Below, piece by piece: positions 46,488 through 58,283 of a DNA stretch of 64,000 bases. The DNA is from Heliocidaris erythrogramma (taxonomy: Eukaryota; Echinodermata; Echinoidea; Camarodonta; Echinometridae): assembly GCA_025617745.1 (NCBI GenBank), contig CM046870.1, positions 3,663,285-3,727,284 on the forward strand. Direction: 5' to 3'. How positions within the stretch are numbered: position 1 is the stretch's first letter; the number at the start of each line of letters is the position of its first letter. Position numbers and translations under genes: made by a program. The notes under the pieces are model-generated. The model was given only the letters and a program-made list of their open reading frames with translations. It had not been told where the DNA came from and did no database searches.

Positions 46488-48438
46488 TGTTTTTCCCCGA
46501 GCGCTTGTTCAACCGAATGTGGTAGGTGGCCGTCTTCACGCGTTTCTCCCCGCTTGGGAGGCCATCTCCGGGGACGCGTTTGTTCTCTCCGTCGTGCGAG
46601 ACGGATTCTTCATAGATCTTTGCGCTTCGCTCCCCGGAGGGGCTATAAGAATTCGGTCACCTCCCATGTCTGCCCTGTCTCGATCTCATGCTTCAAAGGA
46701 GATCGAGTCTCTTCTGGAAAAGAGGGCTATAGAAAGGGTAAGAGACAGGCCGTCTCTTTCCCTTTCTCCAATATTTGTTATTCCCAAGCGCTCGGGAAAA
46801 CTTCGTTTGATACTGAACCTGAAAAGGATAAACAAATTTATTCCTCCGGTTCATTTTCGGATGGAGACTCTTGCCTCCATTCTTCCGTTGATCAAAAGGG
46901 AAGACTACGCTGTCTCGATAGATCTCAAGGACGCGTACTTTCACATTCCCATTCATCGCGCATCTCGCGATCTTCTGGGGTTCTCCTTCCTCTCGGAGAC
47001 TTATCGTTTTCGGGCTCTTCCCTTCGGGCTGCGCCCGGCCCCTCGGGTTTTTACTCAAGTTGTAGCGGTGCTAGCGGCCTTTCTGAGGCGTCGCGGCCTG
47101 CGGTTGTTTTGTTACCTGGACGATTGGCTTCTCCTTGCGGAGTCGCGCGATCGTTTGTTGGACGAGACTCGTTTGCTCGTCTCCCTTTCTCAAGACTTAG
47201 GTTTCCTAATAAATTGGGAAAAGTCAGAGTTAGTCCCCACTCGCAGCCCAGTTTTTCTGGGGGCGGTGTTAGACATAAGGAATCAGTTAGCTCGGCCCAG
47301 TCGAGACAGGATTCTCACCATTGTCTCTGCGGCTCGCAAGCTCTTGCTGGCCAGAAGAGTCTCGGCCAGACAGTGGCTTCAGTTTCTAGGTTATCTAGCC
47401 AGTCTCGTCGATGTTTTAGAGGACTGCCGGCTCCTCATGAGACCCTTTCAGAGACATCTCCTCAGGTTCTTCAAGCCGGGAAAAGACTCTCTTTTGGTCT
47501 GGATTCCAGTACCAGTAAAGATCAAGTCTCTTCTCTCTTGTTGGACGAGCGAGGTGTTTCTCGCGCGAGGCAGGTCCTTCTCTGCCCCTCTTCCGTCGAT
47601 ATCGTTTTCGACGGACGCCTCTCGGTTGGGGTGGGGAGGACACTGCAATGGCAGCACGGTTGCGGGGGATTGGTCTCATCTTGGGACTCTTCCTCATATC
47701 AATGTCCTGGAGTTTATGGCAGTTCTGTTGACCTTGCTCCATTTCAGAAGTCGACTTCTCAGTCGTTCGGTTCTGATTCTCACAGACAATGTTACTGTGG
47801 CGGCATATATCAATCGGCAGGGAGGCACTCGTTCGGTTGCCCTGAATGCCCTAGCAGCTCAGCTGTGGAGGTGGTGTCGTCGCATGGCAATCACACCCGT
47901 GGCCTCTTTCATCCCCGGTCGGGAAAACCTCATTGCGGATTTTCTGTCCCGGGGCAGGTATCTTCCATCGGAATGGATGCTCCATCCGGAGGTATTTTGC
48001 CGCATTCGCAGTTGCCTAGGTCCACTGGAAGTGGATCTTTTTGCGTCGGTGCTAAATCACCAGCTGCCGAAGTATTGCTCCCGTGTTCGCGATCAGGGAG
48101 CATGGGCTCTCGATGCTTTCTCCCTCAGCTGGGAGAACCTTCAGGGATTCGCCTTTCCTCCCTTCCAACTGATTCCGCGTGTCTTGCGGAAAATCAGGGA
48201 AGATCGGGCGAGGGTGCTTGTAATAGCTCCCTTTTGGCCCAGGAGGAATTGGTTTCCGGAACTTATGAGCCTTCTAAGGGCTCAACCGTTAGTTCTCCCG
48301 TTAAGAGCGGATCTGGTGTTACAGCCTCTATCGGGGATTCTTCACCACAATCCGGAGTCTCTTCATTTGACTGCTTGGCCCCTGTCAGGGAATCTGCAAG
48401 ACAGTCGGGTCTCTCTGATAGAGCCGCGGACTTTTTAA
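46402..48438 (+). CDS. DIRS reverse transcriptase, RNase H, methyltransferase-like
   Basis: A 678-codon frame. Reverse-transcriptase motifs: LRLILNLKRIN, SIDLKDAYFHIPI, FRALPFGLRPAPRVFTQ and catalytic YLDD at about residues 238-241. RNase H: STDAS, INVLEF, TDN and ENLIADFLSR. The C-terminal part (DLFASVLNHQLPKY...DAFSLSW...APFWPRRNWFP) matches the methyltransferase-like region typical of DIRS elements. The frame looks uninterrupted. Its role is reverse transcription of the element RNA. Confidence 0.9.
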   Translation: MGEGVVAGACREVLVVRRWLRRRPSLGFDVFPRALVQPNVVGGRLHAFLPAWEAISGDAFVLSVVRDGFFIDLCASLPGGAIRIRSPPMSALSRSHASKEIESLLEKRAIERVRDRPSLSLSPIFVIPKRSGKLRLILNLKRINKFIPPVHFRMETLASILPLIKREDYAVSIDLKDAYFHIPIHRASRDLLGFSFLSETYRFRALPFGLRPAPRVFTQVVAVLAAFLRRRGLRLFCYLDDWLLLAESRDRLLDETRLLVSLSQDLGFLINWEKSELVPTRSPVFLGAVLDIRNQLARPSRDRILTIVSAARKLLLARRVSARQWLQFLGYLASLVDVLEDCRLLMRPFQRHLLRFFKPGKDSLLVWIPVPVKIKSLLSCWTSEVFLARGRSFSAPLPSISFSTDASRLGWGGHCNGSTVAGDWSHLGTLPHINVLEFMAVLLTLLHFRSRLLSRSVLILTDNVTVAAYINRQGGTRSVALNALAAQLWRWCRRMAITPVASFIPGRENLIADFLSRGRYLPSEWMLHPEVFCRIRSCLGPLEVDLFASVLNHQLPKYCSRVRDQGAWALDAFSLSWENLQGFAFPPFQLIPRVLRKIREDRARVLVIAPFWPRRNWFPELMSLLRAQPLVLPLRADLVLQPLSGILHHNPESLHLTAWPLSGNLQDSRVSLIEPRTF

Positions 48439-49411
48439 TGTCCAGTCGTAGGGTTTCTACTAGGGAAATACAATTCCCGTCTCTCGGTCTTTTTCCTTTG
48501 GTGCAAAGAGAGAAATCAAACCCCTTCTAAGGCTCCTATTGGTTCAATTGCGGATTTCTTAATCTCGTTATTTGACAAAGGGAGATCTATTTCTACTATC
48601 CGAGGCTACCGTTCGGCGATCGGGGCCATTCATTCGGGTTTTTCGGATGGTTCGGGGATTTCCAATTCCCCGCTACTAAGTGGTTTGATTCGTTCGTTCT
48701 TTCTGAAACGACCTTCGTTTTCTAAGTTAGTGCCGTCTTGGAGTCTGCCTAAGGTCCTGGAGGCCTTGGCGAAACCTCCTTTTGAACCGTTAGGTGAAGC
48801 TTCGCTTCATCATCTTACGGTTAAGACGTTCTTTTTGGTAGCTATTGCCTCTGGGCAGAGGCGCAGTACTCTTCATGCTCTCTGTCTTACTCCTGGTCAT
48901 GTTCGCTGGGAGAGAAAAGGTGTTAGATTGATTCCTAGGGCTTCTTTCGTTGCCAAGAATCAGACAGCTGCCTCCGGTCCTGTTGAGATTTTTCTTTGTC
49001 CGCTTTCTAACTTTTCTTCGGTGCGTGAGGACAAAGTTTGGTGTCCTGTTAGGGCTCTCAAATGGTATATTGATAAGACTAAGTCTTATCGTAAGGATGA
49101 TCAGTTGTTCCTGATCACTAGAGAGCCTTTTTCTCCTGCCTCTCTTGATTCCATTTCTAGATGGATCGTTGAAGCTATTAGGGGCCGCTGGCACAGAGGC
49201 TCTTTTATCCGACAGTAAGCCTCGTGCTCATGATACTCGTAGTGTCAGCACTTCTTGGGCTCTGTTTCAAGGTGTGGCGCTTGTTGATATTTTGAAGGCT
49301 GCTTATTGGCGTTCGCCCAATTCCTTCATTTCTTGCTACCTTAGGGATATTCCCGCAGGTGAAGCTTTGTTTGCGTCAGCCACCTTGAAGGCCGCTGTGT
49401 CTTCTTTGTAG
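48430..49411 (+). CDS. DIRS tyrosine recombinase region (broken)
   Basis: A core-binding part near ISTIRGYRSAIGAIH, then a catalytic part with HHLTVKTFFLVAIASGQRRS, in which the Arg of GQRRS is a catalytic candidate. HDTRSVSTSWALF carries the His and Arg of the HxxR box, and the final tyrosine candidate lies in CYLRD. This enzyme would integrate the circular DNA copy. The region is broken. Confidence 0.8.
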
Positions 49412-49480
49412 TCTTTGGTGTAATCCTATTTCCTTCTGCTCGAAACATGCCTCCCGGTCTTTGAGTTGGCGCTGGTCTGG

Positions 49481-49572
49481 CATAATAGGTAGGTATATAT
49501 GATTTATTGCAGTAAATTTGTAAAATCAGCACTGATTTTCTTATTTACTATATAAATCTATATACCTACCTA
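49481..49572 (+). repeat. DIRS internal complementary region
   Basis: 49,481-49,520 is the exact reverse complement of 43,670-43,709, and 49,514-49,572 of 49,771-49,829. The two halves overlap on AAATTTG. In DIRS elements this region templates circle closure. Confidence 0.92.
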
Positions 49573-49632
49573 TGACCCTCCCTCCTTCCCCGCTCCTTGC
49601 AAGCAACATGTTTCTTCTTCGGGTTGCTCGCA

Positions 49633-49783
49633 AAAGAGGAAGATGGCCGTAGCGTATTGACGCGCGTGAGTGGCGAAGGGGACAATATGATTACGGGGGG
49701 GTGCGCACAATATTGTAACACATGTGTGATAATTCTCGAAGGGGTCCCGTAGTCAAGACTACAGGCATAATAGGTAGGTATAT
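49633..49783 (+). repeat. DIRS right inverted terminal repeat
   Basis: Reverse complement of 43,697-43,841; GACTACAGGCATAATAGGTA closes the shared part, and the unique right tail runs to 49,829. Confidence 0.9.
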
Positions 49784-49829
49784 AGATTTATATAGTAAAT
49801 AAGAAAATCAGTGCTGATTTTACAAATTT

Positions 49830-51479
49830 GTCTGATGTTACAAGTTAATATCGCCCAAAGAGTAAGTAATATGAAACTTAGATATCTGAATTCCATGTAC
49901 ATGTGAAAAAGAAGGATTTTTGATAAATCTTAATTTAGATGTTTTGTGATCAAAGTTTAATATCGAAAAGATTTATTACATACAGTTGTTATGAATGTAT
50001 TCGCTACACTACATGTGAGTTAGTGACGAGTGTTAATTTCATAAACAAATACGGTACTTATAAATGTGTATTTGGTAAAAGGAGATTATCATAAAGAAAG
50101 TATCGAAATTTGGGTGCTGTAAATGTGAGTTTTACAAAATAATTTGACACAAGGTGTATTAAAAAGTTCTGTCAGAGTGTCAGTTATGAAACTGCCAAAA
50201 AGGTTATCAGTGTAGAGCCTACTTAAACTTTAGACAGGTATTTCTGGTTAAAGGCAGTTTAGCTGTTCAAACTGTGCTTGTATTGGGTTTTCCTCTGCTC
50301 AGAATGTAGGTCGAAGTTCATATTATAGAGTATGTACGTGATTGAATACTAGTACATGTAATTTGTGTGTTTTAGAAATTAGAGCTACACAAATTGATGT
50401 AGCAATCAAGGCATTTTAATTTGGTGACTAAAAAACAGGAAACCAACCTTTATTTTATAAGGTGAAGTAATTGTAAATTTGCAGACATTTAAAGGGATAT
50501 CAGATCCACCTTGTGCTTTATGAGGCATGTATTGAATAATGGTCAGTGGTTTATTGTGGTTTAAATAGCACAAAAGCAATATACGTATTTGAGTTCATTT
50601 ATAATTAACTAGATGAATATATGCATATTCAAGAGAAACCATAGATTATTGAGTGATATCAATGTACGATTTAGATGAGGTCTGAATTTGATAAGATAAG
50701 CAGTAGCACATGTGGTTGTTTATTACAAAGGAATTTGTTTGGTATTTCTTTTGTGACATTAATTGTCAACTTATGTAGTTTTCTGATATTTGAGCTTACA
50801 AGTGAACCAAAGGAAGCTTTAATGTTCGATTCTTAAAGATGATTAATATCTGGTGTCATCAGAATGGTGAATATTTACAGTGTGTATCTGGAAAGCTAAT
50901 AGCAAACTCTTTATTCCAAGCAAGAATGATGAAAGTATCGAAGAAGTTTTGCATATTAATGTAGCTATAGCAGTTGATTATTAAGATAAGATATTTGGCA
51001 TATTGAGGACAGATTACTGTTTATTGTAAAACAAGAAGATGAGTGATTATGAACATCACTTCACTAAACTATATGTATTTTCTCTCTGTTTTCATTACAG
51101 ATTGAATAATTAGGAATGGAGTCCACATTAAACTCCAAACCTCCATACAACAAGCGATGTTAACTTTGTTTCTTCTGAGTCTACTATAACTTCAATGATC
51201 CAAATTCCACGATTGCTTGATTGATTGATTAATTGCTTTATTCATTCATTGAATGCTTTATTGAGAGACTGCTTGATGGAAGCTTTGACTGATTGTAATG
51301 GACCATGCTTGGTGATATTCCTTTTCTGACATCCATCGGTATGCCAGTTGAAAATGAAATGCTAAATCTGACCAAAAGGGTAAAATTCCAAAATAATAAA
51401 GTATTCAATTTGCTCACTCAAGCATGACAAATTGATGGGATATCTAAAAACACACATACAGCAAATTATATCATTTCAT
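49830..51479. other. unit B-specific intergenic DNA
   Basis: AT-rich, no gene seen. Near 51,209 a 20-bp stretch (CCACGATTGCTTGATTGATT) matches unit A at about 30,300, a footprint of shared ancestry. Confidence 0.55.
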
Positions 51480-53136
51480 TAGGTACGTTCACACGTAGAG
51501 CGATAGCATCGATGCTATCGAGGTGTCGATGCTATTTTGGTGAAGACCAGATAGTTTCGAAACCAAACGCTGTCTGAACGCAGATAGTCACGAGATAGAA
51601 GAGAGTTTCCAAACTATTCTTGCAGCGAGTTTAGCAGGAGTAAATCTTAGGATCCAGCGACAAAGCATCGACGCTTTGCGGTAGACCACCCACCGCGCTT
51701 GTGACTATTTGTGAGCGCAATCGCTGCTATCTTCACTCGCTGCTATTGTAATTGTGTCTGTTTCATGTGGTGCTATAATGCAATGTATGTATATGTGATG
51801 TACCCTCTTCCCTACTTTTTTCTATTATCATTCTGTCTGTTTCATCTGGTACTGTAATGTAATGTGATGTATGTAGGGGTAAGTAGGCTAATGTGTATAC
51901 TGTGTGGTAAGGAAGGGGTTGTTTTGTTGTTTGTTTTATGGGGGGTTCCTTCTTTTTATCTTTTTCTTTTTTATATATGACCAGGCACCTCAAAACCACT
52001 GAAGTCGCACTGTGTGATTTTCAGTTAGAGCTCAATTAGTTTTGGTTGGCATGCATGGTCAAATTTTAGTTTTGGGTATTTCCTGAAAGAGTATACTTTT
52101 TTCTAAGTAATCTAAAATGTGGAGGCACCAAACGATCTAGAAGTGGTATTTTTGACAGCTTTTTATCAGACTTATGTGTGTCTTCTCTGTATTTTGTTGT
52201 ATTACTTTTCTTTTTCACGACCCTGAATACTTGTCTCATTTTAATCTCCCATAAATCTCCCTGAGTAAGTTCTTGCATTGATACTTGTGCACTAAGATAA
52301 ACAGGATAGGTCTATGTAGTATGCCAAGTTTTAAGACAATCTGATAATCCCTTCATAGAAATTTTCATTGAGTTCTAATCCTCCATTTGTCACCTTAGCA
52401 CAACACTTTGCAAGTCAGAGTGCTTCAATAGACTGCAAACTTTAAACCCTTATTAAGAAGTAACATTATGAGGGACTGTGCATTCTTCTCTTTGTACATT
52501 GAGTTATGAACATCCAATGAGTTATATATCATTTTAAAGCTGAGAATCTGCTCTTTCAGAATCAGACCTTAACTAAAGTATGATGTGGTCTTTAGATATT
52601 GATTTACATGTGCTTACCAGAGAATATAGTGTGCATGCATGTGTTTTATTTTGGCATAAGATTCTCCTGACGACGGCCAGAGCATTCTGACCGGAACGTG
52701 CAGTTATTCCAACTCACATGGTTGTACCGCAAAACTTTTTTCTGAAGATTGGAGTTCAGTCAATTTTGACATGTACAAGGTTTATTTAAAATTAAGTATT
52801 ATAACACATGTATTTGCTACTTGATTGTATTATCGATATTACAAATGGATTGTTATTGTGTTATTATGTTGATTTATGAAGACAAATAAAATATTATTCA
52901 AAACAAAAGCTTCATGACCCCTGTACACAAACTTCCGCGCGTTTGACCATGCATACCAATTATACCCGGGTCACTCTGTGTGGCGCAGTAATTATTGTTT
53001 GGCAGCGGGTTAGCGATGAATAGTCACGAGTGGGTGATAGAAGCAAGTCGATCACGGCCTGTCTGAACGTACTGGAAATATTTTTGAAACTTACATAGCA
53101 TCGATGCTATGTACTACGTGTGAACATAACTATTAA
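51480..53136. mobile_element. 1.65-kb TIR element
   Basis: Ends with GTTCACACGTAG followed by ATAGCATCGATGCTAT, and inverted ATAGCATCGATGCTATGTAC then CTACGTGTGAAC. Sub-terminal motifs (AGATAGTCACGAG / GAATAGTCACGAG) lie near both ends. No transposase was recognised in the AT-rich interior, so it is probably a non-autonomous or decayed DNA element; the superfamily is unclear because the target duplication is ambiguous. Confidence 0.6.
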
Positions 53137-53562
53137 TTGTCATGAAGCCATTGGAATGTGAAAACTTCTAAGCCTTTACAGCTCACATCATTCTGAACTT
53201 TGCTGATGCATGTAACAACGAATACCAATCCTTGTCAAGCCTGGAGTTTGCACCCTTTCACATAAATAACTTTTGCACGCTCAAGTGTAACATTTTTAAA
53301 GAATTTCTTAAGTCATTTGACAGAAGAGACTCTAGGCTATACGTAGATTTAGAATCAGTTTGAAAATATTTTGAAATGTTCAGTTGGGTAGACTTTTTCC
53401 GAATGTTAACCTTTTTGGGGACACTCTGTAGAAGACATGTACTATAATTATACTGCCAATTTATTAATGAATTAATGACACAACATTCAATAAACAATAA
53501 TTCATAGCGAATGATTCCATCAGTGGTCTTCACCTCACAATCCGTTTTTGGTTATCTTTGCC

Positions 53563-53764
53563 CTTTCCTTATCACGACTTTGTATTCTTTCCCATCCCTC
53601 TCCCCACCCTCTCTCTCCCAATGTCTCATTTTTTATTGTCTCATTTTATACAAGTACAGTTCCATTTCCTTATCACGACTTTGTATTCTTTCCCTTCCCT
53701 CTCCCCATCCTCTCTCTCCCAATGTCTTATTTTTTATTGTCTCATTTTATACACGTACAATTCC
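53563..53764 (+). repeat. 101-bp tandem duplication
   Basis: TTCCTTATCACGACTTTGTA recurs 101 bp apart with few differences over the whole unit. Open plus frames in all registers reflect the T/C-rich content, not genes. Confidence 0.8.
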
Positions 53765-53928
53765 ATTTTTACTAGTTAATCCTTTTTTTATAGCAATAAC
53801 AAGATACAATAATTGTTATAATCTACTGAAATCCTTGAATCTGAATGGTTGAGAGCGAAATGGGGCAGTTGTTATTGATAAGTTTTATGAAACGGGACCC
53901 TGGTCTGCCTGACATATCAATGAAGAAC

Positions 53929-54069
53929 ACATGGGTCTCGTCTTATGAAGAGTTGCGCTTCATTCGAATCAAATTAATCACAATTGTATGCTTACGAGAT
54001 TGGAGTTGCGATTAGTTTGAAGTTGCGATAGATTTGAATCAATCGGAACTCTTTATAATACGGGGCCCT
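53929..54069. mobile_element. short hAT-like MITE
   Basis: TGGGTCTCGTCTTATGAAGA...ATTCGAATCAAATTAATCAC at the left mirrors TTGAATCAATCGGAACTCTT then TATAATACGGGGCCCTG at the right. A further isolated end, GAAACGGGACCCTG, sits at 53,892-53,905. It lies exactly where unit A and unit B resume matching. Confidence 0.6.
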
Positions 54070-55639
54070 GATATATATTCATAATTTGTCTGCCTAAGCC
54101 CGTTTATATGATCCCTTTGTCTCTATTACCTTCTCTACTTTTCCCCTCTTGCATTCTACTGGACTCTCTCTCTCTTTCTCTCTTTCTCTCTGTTTCTCCT
54201 CCCCTTCCTCTCTCTGCCCCATCTCTCTGTCTCTTTATTTATACTACACACCCTGTAGGATGACCACACTTACATACACGTCAACGCAACCCAAGTTTAT
54301 ATCCTTGACTAAACTGAATAGCCTACCTCTTCACTCGTGTTTTTAATTTTGCAAAATATTTATTCAGTTATCATAATCATATTTAATAGAGACATAATTC
54401 ATACCATAAAAGGAAACAACTGATGGTACTAATGAAATCTTTCTACATTTTTGTAAATGATATTTTCGAAATAGTGTGCAGCAAAAATATTACACAAAGC
54501 CGGTGTGAAATCTATCAAATTGCCTTCTGGAACCAGTGGCTCCTAAACTAAACCCAAGGGAATAGGAGAATTTGAAGCTCGCGGTAAAATTGAAATGCAA
54601 TTCTTACATACTTTCTTCACTTAATGCGGCAAAGTAAATATGTACGTGTAGCTGATTTCTTTACCAACAGATCAAAGTATAGTTAATTGGAACTAAATGG
54701 ATGCAACTGTGCTCTGAATTCGGAACTGTTCTTTTCATCTGATATATTGTACTCAAAGTATATTCTTTTATCATTTGATAAATATGGGGAACTAGAACAA
54801 ACTACAAATAAGTCTACTTGAGTTTGGTTGCCATTCATAAGCAAATTTAGTGAAAGTCAAAAGCCGTTGTCAAATTGATGAAGGAACAGCTCTCCAATGG
54901 AAGCCTTCCTATAGTCCAGTGTTGAATCAACGATCTTGTGTGTTCCAGTCAATCATTACATTGGGTTCAGGGGAGGCCTAGCCTGAGATAAATAGAGAGA
55001 GAGAGAGAGAGAGAAGGACAAAATGCGGGACAAAGATAAAGAGAAACAAAATATATTTTAAGCACAAAAATTGGTTTTCGATAGTAGTCTTTACTATCTT
55101 TAGACTTAATAATGTCAGACATCAGAAGCTCTTCATGATATGCCTGTCCAAACGTGAAAGTTCAGAGTTTCATCTTAATTTATTTAGGTACAGTATTAAA
55201 TGGGAGGTCCAGTCCCAAAATTACTTGGTTTTAATTGAAGCAGAAAAAGCCAGACCTACTAATCAAAATCAGTCTGAGGGAAATCGGACAACTAATAAGA
55301 AAGTTAAGAAATTTGTTAGTGGCATGAAAACTAGGGAAAATCAAAATCACTAAACAAATTGGCAACTCAGTCTTGAGTTTGAGACGTCATGGGCTCACAA
55401 ACTCACAAATCGTTTTGTTTAAACTGATAATATAAATTCTCAAAAAGTTGTCAAAGAACATGATTTTTAGATAAAATGAACCAAGTTGTAATATATAGTT
55501 ATATGCATTAATGTATATAAAAAATATTTATATATGCACGTATAAAACTTTACAAGATATTCCAGGAACCCGAAAATATTGAGATTGTTTTTCAAAATAT
55601 TACATTTTCATCATCCCTCATTTTTTATGCATAGTTAGC
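54065..55639. other. unit B spacer, conserved with unit A
   Basis: Matches 30,345-31,860: CT tract, Thr-rich segment after CCCTGTAG, and a (GA)n run at about 54,993-55,014, slightly longer than in A. No gene assigned. Confidence 0.6.
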
Positions 55640-57675
55640 AAAAATTACCCGTGGCACCATGGGGGGGGGGGGGGGGGGGGGGGTCTTCTCCTATGTACAG
55701 CCCAAGTATACCAATTCACACTGAAAGGCAATTAGTTTGTTGATGAAACATATTTGAATACTTGATTTATAGCAGACTTCTCTTTAAATATAGGTAGGAG
55801 GTTTCATTTAATTAGCATTAGGGGTTAAACTGGGGGGAAGAACTTGAATATGATTGCGGAGTGAAATCAAAATCTAACTATAGAATGGAAAAAAAAATGT
55901 ATTGTAACACAGTGTATTTAGTAAGCAGTCAAGAGGCAATTATTGTAATATAAAAGTGTCATCATTACATCTATTAAATAAATGTGTAAGTAGTTCTCCA
56001 ATTAAAGGTTGCTCAATCATATAGTGGAATGTTGAAAGAAGAGAAAGAGAGAGAGAGAGAAATACAGTGGGAAACAGTGGTGAGGAAAAAGAGTGTGTGA
56101 GAGAGAGAGAGAGAGAAATAGAAACGGTGGAAATATGAGAGTGAGAAACAGCGAGTGAGAAAAATGAGAAAGAGAGATAGAAGAAAAATAGACATGCAGG
56201 AGGATAGATAGAAATTATAAAGAACACAGGAGAGAGAGAGAGAGAGAGAGAGGATGTTTAGCTGCTGTGATGAAAAGTGATAAGATTTGTAGGGCTTCCA
56301 CTGGCATGTTTAGGTTTCTGATATTTTTTTTCCCTGGTAGGTTAAGTAGTTATACATTGAGCGAATTGATAAAAATACACATTCACTTATGGAACTCGTG
56401 AATCTTTTAAACGCCGTTATATGGGCATCTTCACTTTTTAGAATACAATATTCAGTTTCTATTCAAATAAATAACAATATTGGCAGGTGTATGTTAGATG
56501 AGTGGTGGATTTACGGGGGCACATCTAGTCCAGTCTGGCCTCTTTGAGTGAGAATCTATATACCCGAAATCCAACATAGAGGGAGACATGGTACAAGGCC
56601 TCTCAACCCGTCTCAACACCACCCAACAAAGAGTCCAGTACAATACTTTTGAATCCTGGAAATCCTAGGCATCAATCAAAACATTCTTGTCCCTGATTGG
56701 TCAAACAATCCTGGAGAGTTGGGGGAGGCGGTCTCTGGACATGCTTGTTGATCAGGAACGTTTAGTCTAGCGTACAGAACTTTTGCTTTCACCAAAAACA
56801 ACTTTACCTCAAAGATGATGAAAAATGCAAAGTTTTTATTAATTTCTACAAAATAACCATATTGTCATGACATTTGAACAGTAGCTATCCATGTTTTTGT
56901 TATGATATCGAGTTCTTTTTCCTCTCACCAAACGATTTCATCCATGAACTTAGTATTACAGTTTGGATCCTTAGACTATACCAATCAGCTGGAAGTAATC
57001 TGCTGGTTGGCATTCTTGATCTTCTTGGTTTCTACAGCGCGCTTGTTGCATTGTGTAACCTCCACACACTAGAAATCAGGTGCTGTGACTTGAAAACAAA
57101 TAACTTTTGGAAGAAAACTTCTTGCTGTTGAATTTATACCTTCGAATCTTTCTAACATTGATATTCATATTTGCAGTTTTCTTCCTTGGAATTATGTGTG
57201 TAAAAATTGACCTTCCATAATAATGGTGATCAAGGGACCCTGTTCATGCATGGTGCAAATAGATTTGTGTGGGGGGGGGGGGGGGGGGGCACTGCCTTTA
57301 CAAGTGGACATCATTGCTCGTACACAAAGCTTAAAAAGGGTTGTCTTTCATGGCCGGGTAATATATGTGCATACGGTTCGAAGGTATAAATTCAACAGCA
57401 AAAGTTTTCTTCCCAAATTTATTTCGCTGACCCGAAAAAGGTCGTAAGGACTGGGAACTTAGAAGCTTTACTCGGGGCCTGCCAAAGAAAGTTACGAATT
57501 GGAAAAAAACCTTCAAATAATACGACCAAAATACCACAAATAACCCCCTCATGACAATCTGGGCACAATTTAACCACGCAAAGTGGAAAATCACCAAAAA
57601 AAAGAAAAAAGGAAAGCGCATTCAAACAAACGGACAGACAGACAGACGGCCAAATTATAGTAAAGATTAAAAAAA
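55640..57675. other. ~2-kb block absent from unit A
   Basis: Unit A passes directly from ATGCATATTACATATATTAA to AAAACAGGATATTTG; here 2 kb intervenes. It starts with a poly-G run (55,662-55,683), holds (GA)n at about 56,045-56,115 and 56,230-56,252 and poly-G at 57,271-57,289, and ends with CGGACAGACAGACAGACGG. No terminal repeats, target duplication or coding domain found, so it may be an insertion here or a deletion in A. Confidence 0.6.
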
Positions 57676-58283
57676 AAAATCAGGATATTTGTACAAGAAA
57701 ATCATTTACTCTGTATTCGTGTATATATTTAAAAATATATTGATATGAATATCAGTTGGTTCAAGTCATGTGAGAAAATCACATGTTAGTACAAAACTTT
57801 AGAATTTGTATTATAAGAATAAAAACAAAATAATTGGAGCCAATGACGTTACAAACTCATGACTGAATTGCCAACTTGTCTAATCATTTTCATTGTTTGC
57901 CATAATTTTGCTTACTACTAAAAATCCATAACTTTCTTATTGGAAGACCGATTTTCCTCAAACTTTTTTTTTTATCTGTAGGTCTGATTTTTCTGCTTCA
58001 GTCACTTTTGGACGGGACCTTCCAATTAATTTTTCTTAAATTTGATGTAAATTTTACTATATTTTAGTGACAATATATAACAATTTTGAAAAATAAAGCG
58101 TGCCCAGATTCTTTTTGCCGAGTTAATTTAACCTTCCTACATGCATAAAGTATATCATAGGTGTAGCTTGCTACAGTCCACGAGATCAAGATGTCGGTCT
58201 CGTGGGCTTGTCGGCCTACTGGGATGTCCTCGGTGTAGATATATAAAATAATCAGCCTACTAAAAGAGTTTTAGTCGACTTAC

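Larger units (their letters stand above)
43670..49829 (+). mobile_element. DIRS-type tyrosine-recombinase retrotransposon
   Basis: A 6.16-kb element with the full DIRS plan: inverted terminal repeats, gag-like region, reverse transcriptase/RNase H/methyltransferase-like frame, tyrosine recombinase, and an internal complementary region before the right repeat. Each half of the internal region is an exact reverse complement of one outer end. CAAATTT occurs at both genome junctions (43,670-43,676 and 49,823-49,829) and as its complement at the centre of the internal region (49,514-49,520). There is no classical target duplication, as expected for recombinase-mediated insertion. Markedly GC-richer than its surroundings. 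The reverse-transcriptase frame looks whole, but the element as a whole carries about two or three breaks and is best read as a young fossil. Confidence 0.92.

Noticed and set aside
46554-48530. Second long frame across the DIRS reverse-transcriptase region
   Set aside because: Ser/Gly-rich without domain motifs over most of its length. DIRS families are known to have overlapping frames, but it is not assigned as a separate gene.
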